64,000 nucleotides of DNA, taken from contig NZ_JAPNKA010000001.1 in assembly GCF_026626635.1 (NCBI RefSeq), positions 12,198,501 through 12,262,500 of the forward strand, read 5' to 3'. The stretch comes from Archangium lansingense. Lineage in GTDB: Bacteria; Myxococcota; Myxococcia; Myxococcales; Myxococcaceae. Numbering within the stretch: the first letter of the stretch is position 1; the number at the start of each line of letters is the position of its first letter. Positions 15,270 to 23,835 of this stretch are shown here, piece by piece. The notes under the pieces are model-generated. The model saw only the letters and a program-made list of their open reading frames with translations, was not told where the DNA came from and did not search any database. The position numbers and the translations under genes were made by a program.

Positions 15270-17235
15270 GGGAGCTGGCCTTGTCGAGGTCCACTATCTG
15301 CTGGGACCCCATGTAGGCTTTCGTCTCGTAACGGGTGATGCGGCCAATCTTCCGGACGATCTCCGCCATCCGCTCGGCCTCGCGGTAGATGATGTCCACC
15401 GGCTTGTAGGAAGTGTCCTCCTCCTTCAGCCTGCGCTTGAGCAGCTCCGCGTAGCCCATCACCGAGGTGAGCGGCTGGTTGAGCTCGTGGGCGGCGGTGC
15501 CGGCCAGCGCGACGATGACTGCGTTCTTCTCGCTCTCCTCCAGGCGCGTCTCCACGTCCGACAGCTTGCGCTCCAGCTCCATGCGGTCGCGCAGGTCGGT
15601 GAAGATGCCCACGCTGGCCACCTCGCGGCCGCCCTCGTAGACGATGGAGGCCGTCATGTTCACCGGCACCAACTGCCCGAGCCGGTTGACGACGTCCTGG
15701 CGGCACACCGACAACCGGCCGCGCCCACCGAGCTCCGGGCTGCGCAGCTGCTTCATGATGCGCTGGGCCACTCCATTGGGGTAGAGCTGGTTGACGTGCA
15801 TGCCGCTCAGCGCTTGCGGAGCACCGTAGCCAAAGAGGGCCTCGGCACCCTTGTTGAAGAGGATGATGCGGCCCTGCATGTCCGCAGCGACGATGGCGTC
15901 CACCGAGGAGTCGATGAGCCGCTCCAGGAAGTCCTTGGTGTGGCGCAGCTCGTCGGCCAGCTGGCGCGCCTGCGTCACGTCCCGGAAGGAGAGAATGATG
16001 GCCCGGCGGCCGTCCTCCAGAGGGGCCGCCGAGAAGCTCAGCGTGAGGCGCCGGCCATTGGGCGCACGCACCATCAGGTCCACGTCCGAGCGGGACTCAC
16101 CCCGCCGCGCCGCCGTCACCAGTTCCATCAGCACGGACTCGTCCAGAGGCTGCGTCACGTCCACCAGGTGGCGGCCGTACGCGCTCTCGGAGGGTGTTGC
16201 CAGGATGGCCTCGCCCGCGGGGTTGAGGCTGAGCACGCACGCCTTGTCGTCGAGGATGGCCACGCCCTCGCGCACGTTGGCGAAGAAGAGGTGGTACGTC
16301 TCGAGCGACGCGGCCTTGGCCTCCGCGGCGATGCGCGCCGACATCTCGCGCTCGGTCTGCCCCCGCACCGTCTGCAGCAGCGAGGCGTTTCGCAGGGCCA
16401 CCGCCGTGGCATGTGCCACCGTGTTGAGGAAGTCGATCTCATCCGGCGCGAAGGTGCGCCGATCCCCTCCCGAGGCCCGTAGCAGCAGCACCCCGCGCAC
16501 CTCGCCCCGGATGTGCAGCGGCAGCGCCGCGAGCGCCTGGATGCCTCGCGCGGCCACCTCGTTCTGCACGCCCTCCAGCAACGGGTGGTGGGAGGCATCC
16601 TCCACGATGACGGGCTTGCCCGTGCGCGCCGCCTCGCGCACTTCTGGGTAGCGCTCCAGGTCGATGCGCACGTCCTCCAGGTTGGGCGCGTCGCTAGCGG
16701 CCACCACGCGCGCCCCCTCTCCGTGCCGGTCCAACATCACCAGCGCGGCGCGGCTGACTCCGAGCCGCTCGGCGAGTCGGCGGGTGACGTCATGGAGCAG
16801 CGCCTCCACATCGAAGCTCTCGGCGTAGTCCGCGGTGAGCTCGACCAGCAACGACAGGTCCTGCTGCCGCCGCATGAGCTCCTGGTGCTCGCGGTGGCGC
16901 TCGGCGACGCGCCGCAGCCTCCAGGCGAGCTCGGAGGGCTGGCCCCCGGCTGTCATCACCTCCGAGGGCTTGAGCGACTCCAGGACGGAGAAGGACTCCT
17001 CGCGCGGTTCCACGAGGGCCACCAGCGCGAGCCTCGCTCCCGCCGGCGTGGCGAGCAGCGCGTTGAGCGCAGAGGACCCCTCCGGAGTGGTGAGGTCCAC
17101 CAGGCCGATGGTGGCCCGCTCCGGCGTCTCCACCACCCGCAGGCCGGCCAGGGCCACAGCGCGAGCGAGCGGCTCACGCGCGGCCGAAGCCGCGGGCACC
17201 AGGACGACGCCAAGAGATGGCTCGTGGAGAGACAC
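15259..17235 (-). CDS. GAF-PAS-PAS sensor protein ending in a HisKA domain, with no ATPase domain
   Basis: GTG 17235 (SLHEPSLGVVLVPA) is taken as the start; the frame runs on to 17346 without family-like sequence. The 658-residue protein has an N-terminal region resembling a receiver fold but without a phospho-Asp pocket (about 5-110), a GAF domain (about 140-290), two PAS domains (about 305-545; SLNPAGEAILATPSE, LFNKGAEALFGYG) and a HisKA helix pair with His in GTAAHELNQPLTSVMGY. It stops about 60 residues later with no N, G1 or G2 box. It cannot phosphorylate itself, but could be phosphorylated in trans by the overlapping downstream kinase or act as its sensory partner. Confidence 0.82.
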   Translation of the reverse strand: MSLHEPSLGVVLVPAASAAREPLARAVALAGLRVVETPERATIGLVDLTTPEGSSALNALLATPAGARLALVALVEPREESFSVLESLKPSEVMTAGGQPSELAWRLRRVAERHREHQELMRRQQDLSLLVELTADYAESFDVEALLHDVTRRLAERLGVSRAALVMLDRHGEGARVVAASDAPNLEDVRIDLERYPEVREAARTGKPVIVEDASHHPLLEGVQNEVAARGIQALAALPLHIRGEVRGVLLLRASGGDRRTFAPDEIDFLNTVAHATAVALRNASLLQTVRGQTEREMSARIAAEAKAASLETYHLFFANVREGVAILDDKACVLSLNPAGEAILATPSESAYGRHLVDVTQPLDESVLMELVTAARRGESRSDVDLMVRAPNGRRLTLSFSAAPLEDGRRAIILSFRDVTQARQLADELRHTKDFLERLIDSSVDAIVAADMQGRIILFNKGAEALFGYGAPQALSGMHVNQLYPNGVAQRIMKQLRSPELGGRGRLSVCRQDVVNRLGQLVPVNMTASIVYEGGREVASVGIFTDLRDRMELERKLSDVETRLEESEKNAVIVALAGTAAHELNQPLTSVMGYAELLKRRLKEEDTSYKPVDIIYREAERMAEIVRKIGRITRYETKAYMGSQQIVDLDKASSHDD

Positions 17236-17445
17236 GCCCCCGACTCTACCCCGGCTCCTGCCGCAGGGGCAGTCCACGACCCGGATGCCGCTGTCCGGTG
17301 GCGAACCGCGGGCCGGCCACCTCCTCGACACCCAGGCCTTTTCCACCGGGCGTACGTCCCGGCACCCGGTGCACCACGGGAGGCGGCGCCCCCCCGAAGA
17401 GAAGTAAAGATTACCGCCAGGAGAAGCTCCCTCCCTGTCCTGGCA

Positions 17446-17483
17446 GACGAAACACGAACGCCCCGGCCAGAAGGGCCGAGGCG
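17446..17483 (-). terminator. Rho-independent-type terminator after the Tyr/Trp-rich secreted-protein gene
   Basis: An inverted repeat at 17459-17483 (CGCC-C-CGGCC and GGCCG-A-GGCG, one mismatch, five-base loop) lies 45 bp after the minus-strand stop at 17528. On the minus strand it is followed by TTCGTGTTTCG, a moderate U-rich run. It is the only structure I see in the 292-bp gap between 17236 and 17527. Confidence 0.55.
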
Positions 17484-17527
17484 TCTAGGAGAGGGTCAGG
17501 AGCTTCAACGGAGAGAGCGCGGTCCAC

Positions 17528-17953
17528 TCAGCCGCGGCCGTAGGGGCCCCGGTGCACGGGGACCCAGACCCACTCCTGCACCGACTGGTAGTAGCCCGCC
17601 ACCCAGCGCTGCTCATAGTGACCGCCCTCGCACTTCGTCACGTTGCGGCGCGGCCGGTACCTGCAGTTCTGCTCGACCCAGACCTGCTCATAGCGGCCCG
17701 GCACGAACTCGCGGACCGTCTGGAGCTCGTAGCGGCCCGACTGACGCGGCCAATTCGAGCGCGGAGGCTGGGCCGGAGGAGGCGTCGGCGCCGGGTGGTA
17801 GCAGCCCCCGGTGTGGATGTGCTGCCCGCCGTGGGAGGCCTGGCCCACCGGCGAGGCGTCATGCCGGCCCCAGGAGTCATCGGCCCGCGCGGCCACCGGA
17901 GCCAGGAACATCGCGGAGAGAGCCAGGGTGAAGAGTCCGTGCCGGAGCATCAT
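17528..17953 (-). CDS. Secreted Tyr/Trp-rich hypothetical protein
   Basis: ATG 17953 is supported by GGAGG eight bases upstream. The 141-residue protein has a signal peptide (MMLRHGLFTLALSAMFLAPVAARA) and a mature part beginning with a His/Gly-rich stretch (SHGGQHIHTGGCYH) and a Pro-rich linker. Three aromatic segments of similar shape follow: FVPGRYEQVWVEQ, CEGGHYEQRWV and VQEWVWVPVHRG. These pseudo-repeats of the form xYEQxWV recall short beta-rich secreted myxobacterial proteins. Two Cys flank a basic loop (CRYRPRRNVTKC). I do not recognise a function. A terminator follows the gene. Confidence 0.65.
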   Translation of the reverse strand: MMLRHGLFTLALSAMFLAPVAARADDSWGRHDASPVGQASHGGQHIHTGGCYHPAPTPPPAQPPRSNWPRQSGRYELQTVREFVPGRYEQVWVEQNCRYRPRRNVTKCEGGHYEQRWVAGYYQSVQEWVWVPVHRGPYGRG

Positions 17954-18190
17954 CGTCTTATCCTCCAATCGTTCTTGCTCCTTCAGACGGCTGCCCCCCG
18001 GATTGATTCAATCCGGGCCCGCGCCACCGGGAGACACCGTGTCGCGAAGACCAGGGGGCCGCCTGACAAGCTGGCAGCCTCGCCGCTCCTCCTGGACCTG
18101 TTTCCGAGCGGGGCTCCCCGGGCTCGGCCCGTGCAACACTCTGCCCACGGCCGGGGAGCAGGGAGCCCTGGCCGCCGGAGCCGAGACACG

Positions 18191-18934
18191 ATGCGAACGG
18201 GATTCCTCTTGATGGCCTGCGGCAGCGCCTGCCTGCTACTGGCGTTCGCCCAGGGCTCATCCGGGGCCTGGGCACTCGCGTGGCTCGGCGGCAGCTTCCT
18301 TGGGGTGGGCGGGGCCTACCTGGGCCGGGGAACGCGGCTGCTCGGTAAGCGGGAGGATGGCTCCCAGGCGTGGGGCCCGGTGCTGCTGCTCCTGCCCTAC
18401 TTCCTCTTCACGTGGACAGTGTGGCACGTGCGGCGCGCGCTCTCCCAGGAGCGCTGCTTCCACGAGGTGGCCCCCGGACTCCTGCTGGGACGCCGCCCCT
18501 TCGCACACGAGCTGCCGCCCGAGGTCTCCCTCATCGTGGACCTGACCTCGGAGTTCGCCGAGCCGCGCGAGGTCCGCACCCGGGCGCGCTACCTCTGCAG
18601 CCCGGTGCTGGACACGTGCGCGCTGAATGAGGACTCGCTGCTGTCCGTCGTCAGCGCCGTCCTCGCGGAGCCCGGCCCGGTGTACGTCCACTGTGCGAAC
18701 GGGCACGGCAGGTCCAGCACCGTTGCCGCGGCCGTCCTCCTGGCCCGCGGCCACAGCCCGGACGTGCACGGCGCCGAGCAGCACCTACGGCGCGCACGTC
18801 GCGGCGTGAAGCTCCACCCCGAGCAGCGGGAGGTGCTCGTGCGCACCGCCCCACGCCTCCGGGAGCTCGGAGCAGGACGCCCTACTTCTTCGGCTCCTCC
18901 GGCTTCTTCGCCGGCTCCGGCTTCTGCCCGCTGA
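18191..18934 (+). CDS. Membrane-anchored dual-specificity protein phosphatase
   Basis: The 247-residue protein begins with two or three hydrophobic helices (FLLMACGSACLLLAFAQG, WLGGSFLGVGGAYLG, VLLLLPYFLFTWTVW). A dual-specificity phosphatase domain follows, with the catalytic P-loop HCANGHGRSS (Cys nucleophile, Arg phosphate-binding) and a probable general-acid Asp in VLDTCALNED. The substrate could be phosphotyrosine or phosphothreonine proteins, or a phospholipid head group as in PTPMT1-like enzymes; the membrane anchor makes a lipid possible. The gene overlaps the convergent MBL hydrolase gene by 53 bp. Nothing nearby fixes the substrate. Confidence 0.82.
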   Translation: MRTGFLLMACGSACLLLAFAQGSSGAWALAWLGGSFLGVGGAYLGRGTRLLGKREDGSQAWGPVLLLLPYFLFTWTVWHVRRALSQERCFHEVAPGLLLGRRPFAHELPPEVSLIVDLTSEFAEPREVRTRARYLCSPVLDTCALNEDSLLSVVSAVLAEPGPVYVHCANGHGRSSTVAAAVLLARGHSPDVHGAEQHLRRARRGVKLHPEQREVLVRTAPRLRELGAGRPTSSAPPASSPAPASAR

Positions 18935-19823
18935 GGCTGTTGTAGGCAATCGTGAGCCACTGCTCGTGCTTGAGGAAGCCTTCACCCCAGCTCTTGTACT
19001 TCTCGGGCATGCCCTCGGCCTTCACCTGCTCGAGCGTCTTGCCCGCGGCCAGCTTTCCCTTCACCAGGTCCACCGTGTCGCGCAGCATCTGCGCGAAGGT
19101 CTCCAGCTCCTGACGCCCGGAGATGGCCCCATGGCCCGGGATGATCTTCACCCCGGCGGGCAGCGTCTGCAGCACCCGCTCCACGTTGCGCAGGTAGCCC
19201 TCCAGCGAGCCGCCACTCTCCAGGTCGATGAAGGGGTACTTCTCCCCGGTGAACTGGTCGCCCATGTGCAGCACGTTGGAGTTGGTGAAGTACACCATGC
19301 TGTCTCCATCCGTGTGGCCCGTCGGCAGGTGCGTCACTTGCACCTCCTCACCGTTGAAGAAGATGGAGATGCCCTGGTCATAGGTGATGACCGGCAGGGC
19401 CTCCTTGGGCGCGGGTGGAATCTTCATCCCCAGCGCCGCGCTCTCCAGCCCGTTCATCAACCGCGTGCGCACGTGCTTGTGCGCCACGATGGTGCCGTCG
19501 CGGCCGAAGGCGGCGTTGCCCCCCGTGTGGTCGAAGTGCCAGTGCGTGTTCAAGATGAACTCGGGCGTCTTCTCCTTGCCCTTGGCCAGCTTGCCGAGCG
19601 CCGCGCGGATCTTCGGCACCAGGGGCGCGAACTGGTCATCCACGATGAGGACTCCATCCGGGCCCACGGAGACGCCGATGTTGCCGCCCGCGCCCTCGAG
19701 CATGTGCACGTTGCCCGCCACCGGAATGGACTTCACCGGCACCTTCGCGAGCGAGGCCTCGTCGAGCTGCGCGGACGCCACGTCAGGCAGGACCAACAAC
19801 GCGGAGAGGAGGAGCTTCTTCAT
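18882..19823 (-). CDS. Secreted MBL-fold metallo-hydrolase (class B beta-lactamase/SoxH-like)
   Basis: A 313-residue protein with a signal peptide (MKKLLLSALLVLPDVASA). The MBL zinc motifs are intact: HWHFDH in LNTHWHFDHTGGN, His in LPTGHTDGDS, Asp in MGDQFTG and His in IIPGHG. The surroundings resemble periplasmic MBL hydrolases of the quinoprotein-relay/SoxH type rather than true beta-lactamases. The C terminus is Lys/Pro/Glu-rich (EPAKKPEEPKK). The substrate is unknown. The 3' end overlaps the convergent phosphatase gene. Confidence 0.85.
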   Translation of the reverse strand: MKKLLLSALLVLPDVASAQLDEASLAKVPVKSIPVAGNVHMLEGAGGNIGVSVGPDGVLIVDDQFAPLVPKIRAALGKLAKGKEKTPEFILNTHWHFDHTGGNAAFGRDGTIVAHKHVRTRLMNGLESAALGMKIPPAPKEALPVITYDQGISIFFNGEEVQVTHLPTGHTDGDSMVYFTNSNVLHMGDQFTGEKYPFIDLESGGSLEGYLRNVERVLQTLPAGVKIIPGHGAISGRQELETFAQMLRDTVDLVKGKLAAGKTLEQVKAEGMPEKYKSWGEGFLKHEQWLTIAYNSLSGQKPEPAKKPEEPKK

Positions 19824-19906
19824 ATCGAGCAGTCCATTCGATTGGAGAGGCCGCGCACCATACGCCCCGCGAACGGGGCGCTCCAGGACTCCGCGCGCTC
19901 CGGCGG

Positions 19907-22465
19907 CTACGGGCAGGTACCCGTCCCCTTGTCGTAGGGCGGACTGATGATGGCCCCCGCGGGAATGGCGGCGCAGCTCGTTACACCTCTCAGGAGGATG
20001 CGGCCGGCGGCACCACCACCACCGCCACCTCCGCCGCCCTGCGAGCCGCTCCCCGAGACTCCATTGCCAGGAGAAGAGCTTCCCGCCCCACCCACACCTC
20101 CCGCGCCTCCGTCATCCGCGGCACCGTGACCACCCAAGGCCTGAACTGCGCTATCCGTGGAACCATTGGCTCCGGAACTGCCCGGATAGTAGTTCGAGCC
20201 CCTGCTTCCCGCGCCTTCACCTCCTGCGCCGCCATTCGCGGTGACCCGGGCACTGGGATCGACCACGAGATCGTCGGCCTCGAGCACCAGCAATCCTCCG
20301 CTACCTCCACCTCCGCCGCCCGCCGCGCTGTTGGAGGGAGGAGAGGCGGGAGCGGGGGGACGTCCTCCCCCCTTGCCCCCGGCGCCGCTCACGGTCACCA
20401 CGCCCCTCAGGGTCAGCGTACCCGCCACGGAGATCTGCAGCGCCCCGCCACCATTGCCCCCAACGCCCGCTACCGTGCCAGCAGGATTGCCACCACTGCC
20501 GCCCTGGCAACCGCCCACCAATGGAGTGAATCCGCCCGGCAGGAGGCTCCCCTTCGTGCCTCCCGTCGCGCTGCCGTCATCATTGGTGCCGCCGAGGCCA
20601 CCTTCCGTCGCGAGGCCAGCGCCACCGCCACCGCTCCCATCCGCATTGCTGACGTTGCCCGAGCCACCCGCACGTCCCGAGCAAACCACCCCGCTCCCGG
20701 CCCCCATCACCGCCTCCGTATGACTCGAGTGGGCGAGAATATTGTTGTTCAACGTGGCGTTGCCGTACACCGCGAGGATGACCGGCCTCGCGCCCACCAC
20801 CCGCAGGGGAGCATTCACGGTCAGGTCGCGGACCGGAACCACCACGAAGCCATCACCGGTCACCACGTGCGCGGGGGGCGTGAGGCCACACCCGGAGTTC
20901 GTCCACGACGGTGTACCCGAGGAATCGAAGGTGGTGTCGCACGAGATGTTCAGGTCATTGAAGGGGGTGGAAGCGTTGGAAGCGATGGCCACCGGGTCGA
21001 AGTTGCCCGTGACGGAATAGCTGAACTGGAACGGCTGACACGTCCCATCCGCCAGGCAGGTTCCCGCCTTCCCGCTCTCGACGCACGCCTTGCCCGCCTG
21101 TCCAGCGGCCGCCTGGAACTGGCACTTGCCGTCCATGGTACAGGCTGGGAGCGCCTCCTTGCAGATGCTCGGCGGAGGGCAGTTGAACGTGCTGACGCAC
21201 CCGCCCGAGCCATTGCACGTGTCCGGCGAGGTGCAGTCCTGGCCATCACTACAGGACGCGGAGGAGGGCTTGGGAGCGTAGTTGCACACGCCCGACGCGG
21301 TGTCACAGGTGCCCGTCCCCTCGAAGCACGGGCCCGGTGACGAGTTGCACACCTTGGGCGTGCCCGCGCACGTCCCGCTGCCGTTGCACTTGTCCCCCTC
21401 GGTGCAGGGCTGGCCGTCGTCACAGGTCTCCGTGGTGTTCTTGGGGGGATATTCGCACGCACCCGTCGTGGTGTTGCACGTGCCCGCCGCATCGCGACAC
21501 TGCGGCGGCGTGTTGCACGTCTTGGGCGTACCCGCGCACGTCCCGTTGCCGTTGCACCGGTCATTGATGGTGCACTGGCTTCCATCGTCGCAGGCGTCCG
21601 TGGTGGGCCGGGGGCTGTACTCGCACGCGCCCGTCGAGCTGTTGCAGGTACCCGCCGCCACATGACACTGGCCCGGCGGCGTGTTGCACGTCTTGGGCGT
21701 GCCCGTGCACACCCCGTCGCCGCTGCACGTATCGCCGGTGGTGCAGGCACTCCCGTCGTCGCAGGAAGCGCCCGTGGCGACCGTATAGACGCAGGTTCCC
21801 GTGCTGCACACCCCCGCGCTCCGGCACTGCGACTGTTCGTTGCAGGCGCTGTTGCAGCAGATGCCCGCCACGCAGAAGCCCGAGCCGCACGTCGCATCGC
21901 TCGAGCAGCCCCCACCGTTGCAGTCCAGCTTCCCGTCGCAGTTGAAGTCGGTGTTGAGGTTGTCCGACCCGTCGCACACGGCCAGGGCGCCGGGGTGCAC
22001 CGCGGCCCTGCTGTCGTTGCAGTCCGTGCCCTTGATGGCGCTGTCACCCGGGACGCTGGCGGCATGGCCGTCCTTGTCCACGTCCTGGGCCAGCAGCTCG
22101 AGCGCCGCTGGTACGGAGCCCTTCTCGGGCAGCGTCACCGCCGCAGCCAGCCGGCGCGTCTCGATGGCGTCGCCGGTGCAGTCCGCCGTGGCATAGGAGG
22201 CCACCTCGACCTGCAACTGCTGGCTCCAGCTCTTCTCCCGGTACACGGCGAGGATGAGCGTCCGGTCCTCGTCCGTGGCCAGCTTGGACTGGGTGATGAG
22301 CTCGTCGCTCTTGCGCTCCGAGGCCGCCGCATCCGAGGCGGTCACTCGAAGGCACAGCGGGGTATAGCCCTGGTACTTGACCGTGAGGGCCACTGCGCTG
22401 TCCGTCGCCTTGTTCGAACAGGCGGCGAGGAGCAGCAGGCTTCCGACAATCCATGCATGACGCAT
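19907..22465 (-). CDS. Large lipoprotein: MopE-like motif, Cys-rich repeats, Gly-rich beta domain
   Basis: The 852-residue protein starts at ATG 22465 with the lipobox LAAC (Cys16). Residues about 127-182 match the MopE-type putative metal-binding pattern (DVDKDGHAA, GTDCNDSRAAVHPGA, DFNCDGKLDC). Residues about 235-450 are four tandem Cys-rich repeats of about 57 residues, each with CDDG-x-CT, C-x-G-x-GxC and GTC motifs. The last 300 or so residues are Gly/Ala/Ser-rich with short hydrophobic strands (ALQISVAGTLTLRGVVTV, LLVLEADDLVVDPSARVTANGG), as in right-handed beta-helix surface proteins. It is probably exposed on the outer membrane. A small lipoprotein gene lies 25 bp upstream on the same strand. 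Confidence 0.78.
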   Translation of the reverse strand: MRHAWIVGSLLLLAACSNKATDSAVALTVKYQGYTPLCLRVTASDAAASERKSDELITQSKLATDEDRTLILAVYREKSWSQQLQVEVASYATADCTGDAIETRRLAAAVTLPEKGSVPAALELLAQDVDKDGHAASVPGDSAIKGTDCNDSRAAVHPGALAVCDGSDNLNTDFNCDGKLDCNGGGCSSDATCGSGFCVAGICCNSACNEQSQCRSAGVCSTGTCVYTVATGASCDDGSACTTGDTCSGDGVCTGTPKTCNTPPGQCHVAAGTCNSSTGACEYSPRPTTDACDDGSQCTINDRCNGNGTCAGTPKTCNTPPQCRDAAGTCNTTTGACEYPPKNTTETCDDGQPCTEGDKCNGSGTCAGTPKVCNSSPGPCFEGTGTCDTASGVCNYAPKPSSASCSDGQDCTSPDTCNGSGGCVSTFNCPPPSICKEALPACTMDGKCQFQAAAGQAGKACVESGKAGTCLADGTCQPFQFSYSVTGNFDPVAIASNASTPFNDLNISCDTTFDSSGTPSWTNSGCGLTPPAHVVTGDGFVVVPVRDLTVNAPLRVVGARPVILAVYGNATLNNNILAHSSHTEAVMGAGSGVVCSGRAGGSGNVSNADGSGGGGAGLATEGGLGGTNDDGSATGGTKGSLLPGGFTPLVGGCQGGSGGNPAGTVAGVGGNGGGALQISVAGTLTLRGVVTVSGAGGKGGGRPPAPASPPSNSAAGGGGGGSGGLLVLEADDLVVDPSARVTANGGAGGEGAGSRGSNYYPGSSGANGSTDSAVQALGGHGAADDGGAGGVGGAGSSSPGNGVSGSGSQGGGGGGGGGAAGRILLRGVTSCAAIPAGAIISPPYDKGTGTCP
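21116..21763 (-). repeat. Four tandem Cys-rich repeat units inside the large lipoprotein gene
   Basis: Four in-frame units of about 165-170 bp encode repeats that share AGTPKTCNTPP-like and GTCN-x-x-x-GACEY-like cores in the first three. The fourth is more diverged. The DNA copies remain clearly alike, so copy number could vary by recombination. Confidence 0.7.
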
Positions 22466-22490
22466 GGCGACGGAGATTAGCTCAATCTTG

Positions 22491-22892
22491 TTACTGTTGC
22501 GGTGCCGGCTCACTCTCAGGCTGCGACTCGGGCTCCACCGTCACCGGCTGGAACACGTAGCCGTGCAGGCCCGGAGGCAGGACCACCTCCACCAGGGGGT
22601 TCTCCGCCAGCAGGTCCGGCGCCACGGGCATCTGCACGAGGCCATTCACGTCGCTCGTCAGGGAGACACGTGCGCGGCTGGTGCTCAGGAGGACCCGAGC
22701 CCCCGAGATGGGCTGATCCGTCCCCGGCTCCACCACGCGCAGCAGTACCTCCTGCTTGCCCTGGACCGCCTGGGGCTTCATCTCCGCCAGGTCGGGCGGC
22801 AGCACCTGCCGGTAGAACGGACGCAGCGCGCAGGCCGACAGCAGGCCGAGGGACAGCAGGGCAAAGCACAGCAGAGGACGCATCGGACGCAT
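22491..22892 (-). CDS. Small lipoprotein with an Ig/carboxypeptidase-regulatory-like domain
   Basis: ATG 22892, with GGAG six bases upstream, gives a 133-residue lipoprotein with lipobox LLSAC. The mature part has the shape of a carboxypeptidase-regulatory-like fold: VLLRVVEPGTDQPISGARVLLST, then VSLTSDVNGLVQMPVAP and a closing strand GLHGYVFQPVTVE. This is a beta-sandwich that often decorates surface lipoproteins. The end is Glu/Pro/Gln-rich. The gene lies 25 bp upstream of the large Cys-rich lipoprotein on the same strand, so the two are probably co-transcribed. Specific function unknown. Confidence 0.65.
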   Translation of the reverse strand: MRPMRPLLCFALLSLGLLSACALRPFYRQVLPPDLAEMKPQAVQGKQEVLLRVVEPGTDQPISGARVLLSTSRARVSLTSDVNGLVQMPVAPDLLAENPLVEVVLPPGLHGYVFQPVTVEPESQPESEPAPQQ

Positions 22893-23096
22893 GGTGAACT
22901 CCATCCAGCCGGACAGGGGCACGAGGGAGGCGCAGCATACCGGCCAGCCCCGAGCCGCCAAGCCCTGTCACGCTCGCCTGGACGTCCGCCCCCCCGTGGA
23001 GCGACCTCCCCTGTCTCCCCCACTGGGATGACGCATCTTCAACGGCATCAGCCACCACGGCGGAGCCTTCCGCCCCCACCCACCGGGAGAGCACGC

Positions 23097-23642
23097 ATGT
23101 CTGAATTCATTGATCCCAAGAATCCGAGGCCGAAGACTCGCCGCGAGGTGCTCGAGGACGGCCAGTGTGATCGAGGCATCCTGGGCGGCCGCGAGCTGCG
23201 CACCGCCGCCACCGAGCCCCTGCCCGACATCGAGGAGACCGGCTACCACGGGGTCGCCGTGCGCGACGTTCCCACCGAGGGCCTCCCCATCAAGAACCGG
23301 GGCTTCATCATCGGCGCCTTCACCATGACGTTCGTGGGCCTCATCACCTTCTGGATGCCGTTCCTCAACGGACTGCTGGGAGGCGTCTTCGGAGGCTTCT
23401 TCGCCAAGCGCTGGAAACGCGCATTCGTGGCGGCGGCCGTGTCCTCGGTGGCCGTGCCGGCGATCATCGCCTTCTTCTACGGCTTCGACACGCCGGACCT
23501 GCTCTATTTCATGTATGGCCTTGGCTTCTGGCGATGGACCGCGCTCCATGTCCTCGGCACGTTCCTCGGAGCGGCAGCCGGCGTGTACTCGCGCCCCCTG
23601 GCGGACCGACGGGGCCTGCGACGCGACATCACCGTGGAGTAA
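23097..23642 (+). CDS. Hypothetical inner-membrane protein
   Basis: ATG 23097 follows GGGAGA at seven bases. The 181-residue protein has a hydrophilic N-terminal half of about 75 residues (SEFIDPKNPRPKTRREVLED onwards) and then three or four membrane helices: GFIIGAFTMTFVGLITFWM, LNGLLGGVFGGFF, FVAAAVSSVAVPAIIAFFYGF and TALHVLGTFLGAAAGVY. The Gly-rich segment LLGGVFGGFFAKRWKR recalls DUF5518-like small membrane proteins, which is only a resemblance. It is divergent from the lipoprotein pair across 204 bp. I do not recognise a function. Confidence 0.6.
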   Translation: MSEFIDPKNPRPKTRREVLEDGQCDRGILGGRELRTAATEPLPDIEETGYHGVAVRDVPTEGLPIKNRGFIIGAFTMTFVGLITFWMPFLNGLLGGVFGGFFAKRWKRAFVAAAVSSVAVPAIIAFFYGFDTPDLLYFMYGLGFWRWTALHVLGTFLGAAAGVYSRPLADRRGLRRDITVE

Positions 23643-23797
23643 CCCGCGGGTAGCCACCACGAGCCGCGTGACCTGGTCCTGGCACCCCACGGACTCGCTC
23701 ACGCGGCGCCCGCGACTGTGCGTCCCAATTCCATGCGGGAAATCCCGTAGTCACTCCCACCCCCAGTGACAGCTTTTTTCATAACGACAGAGGGTCC

Positions 23798-23825
23798 TTG
23801 GCATTCCAGCCAACCCGCCTATAGT
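23798..23825 (+). promoter_or_regulatory. Strong sigma-70-like promoter of the LuxR-type regulator
   Basis: TTGGCA (23798-23803, five of six to consensus), a 16-base spacer and TATAGT (23820-23825, five of six). The predicted start point near 23832 is only a few bases before the first in-frame start codon of the regulator gene (TTG 23836), so the transcript may be leaderless or translation may begin further in. Confidence 0.55.
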
Positions 23826-23835
23826 CCGAAATAGC

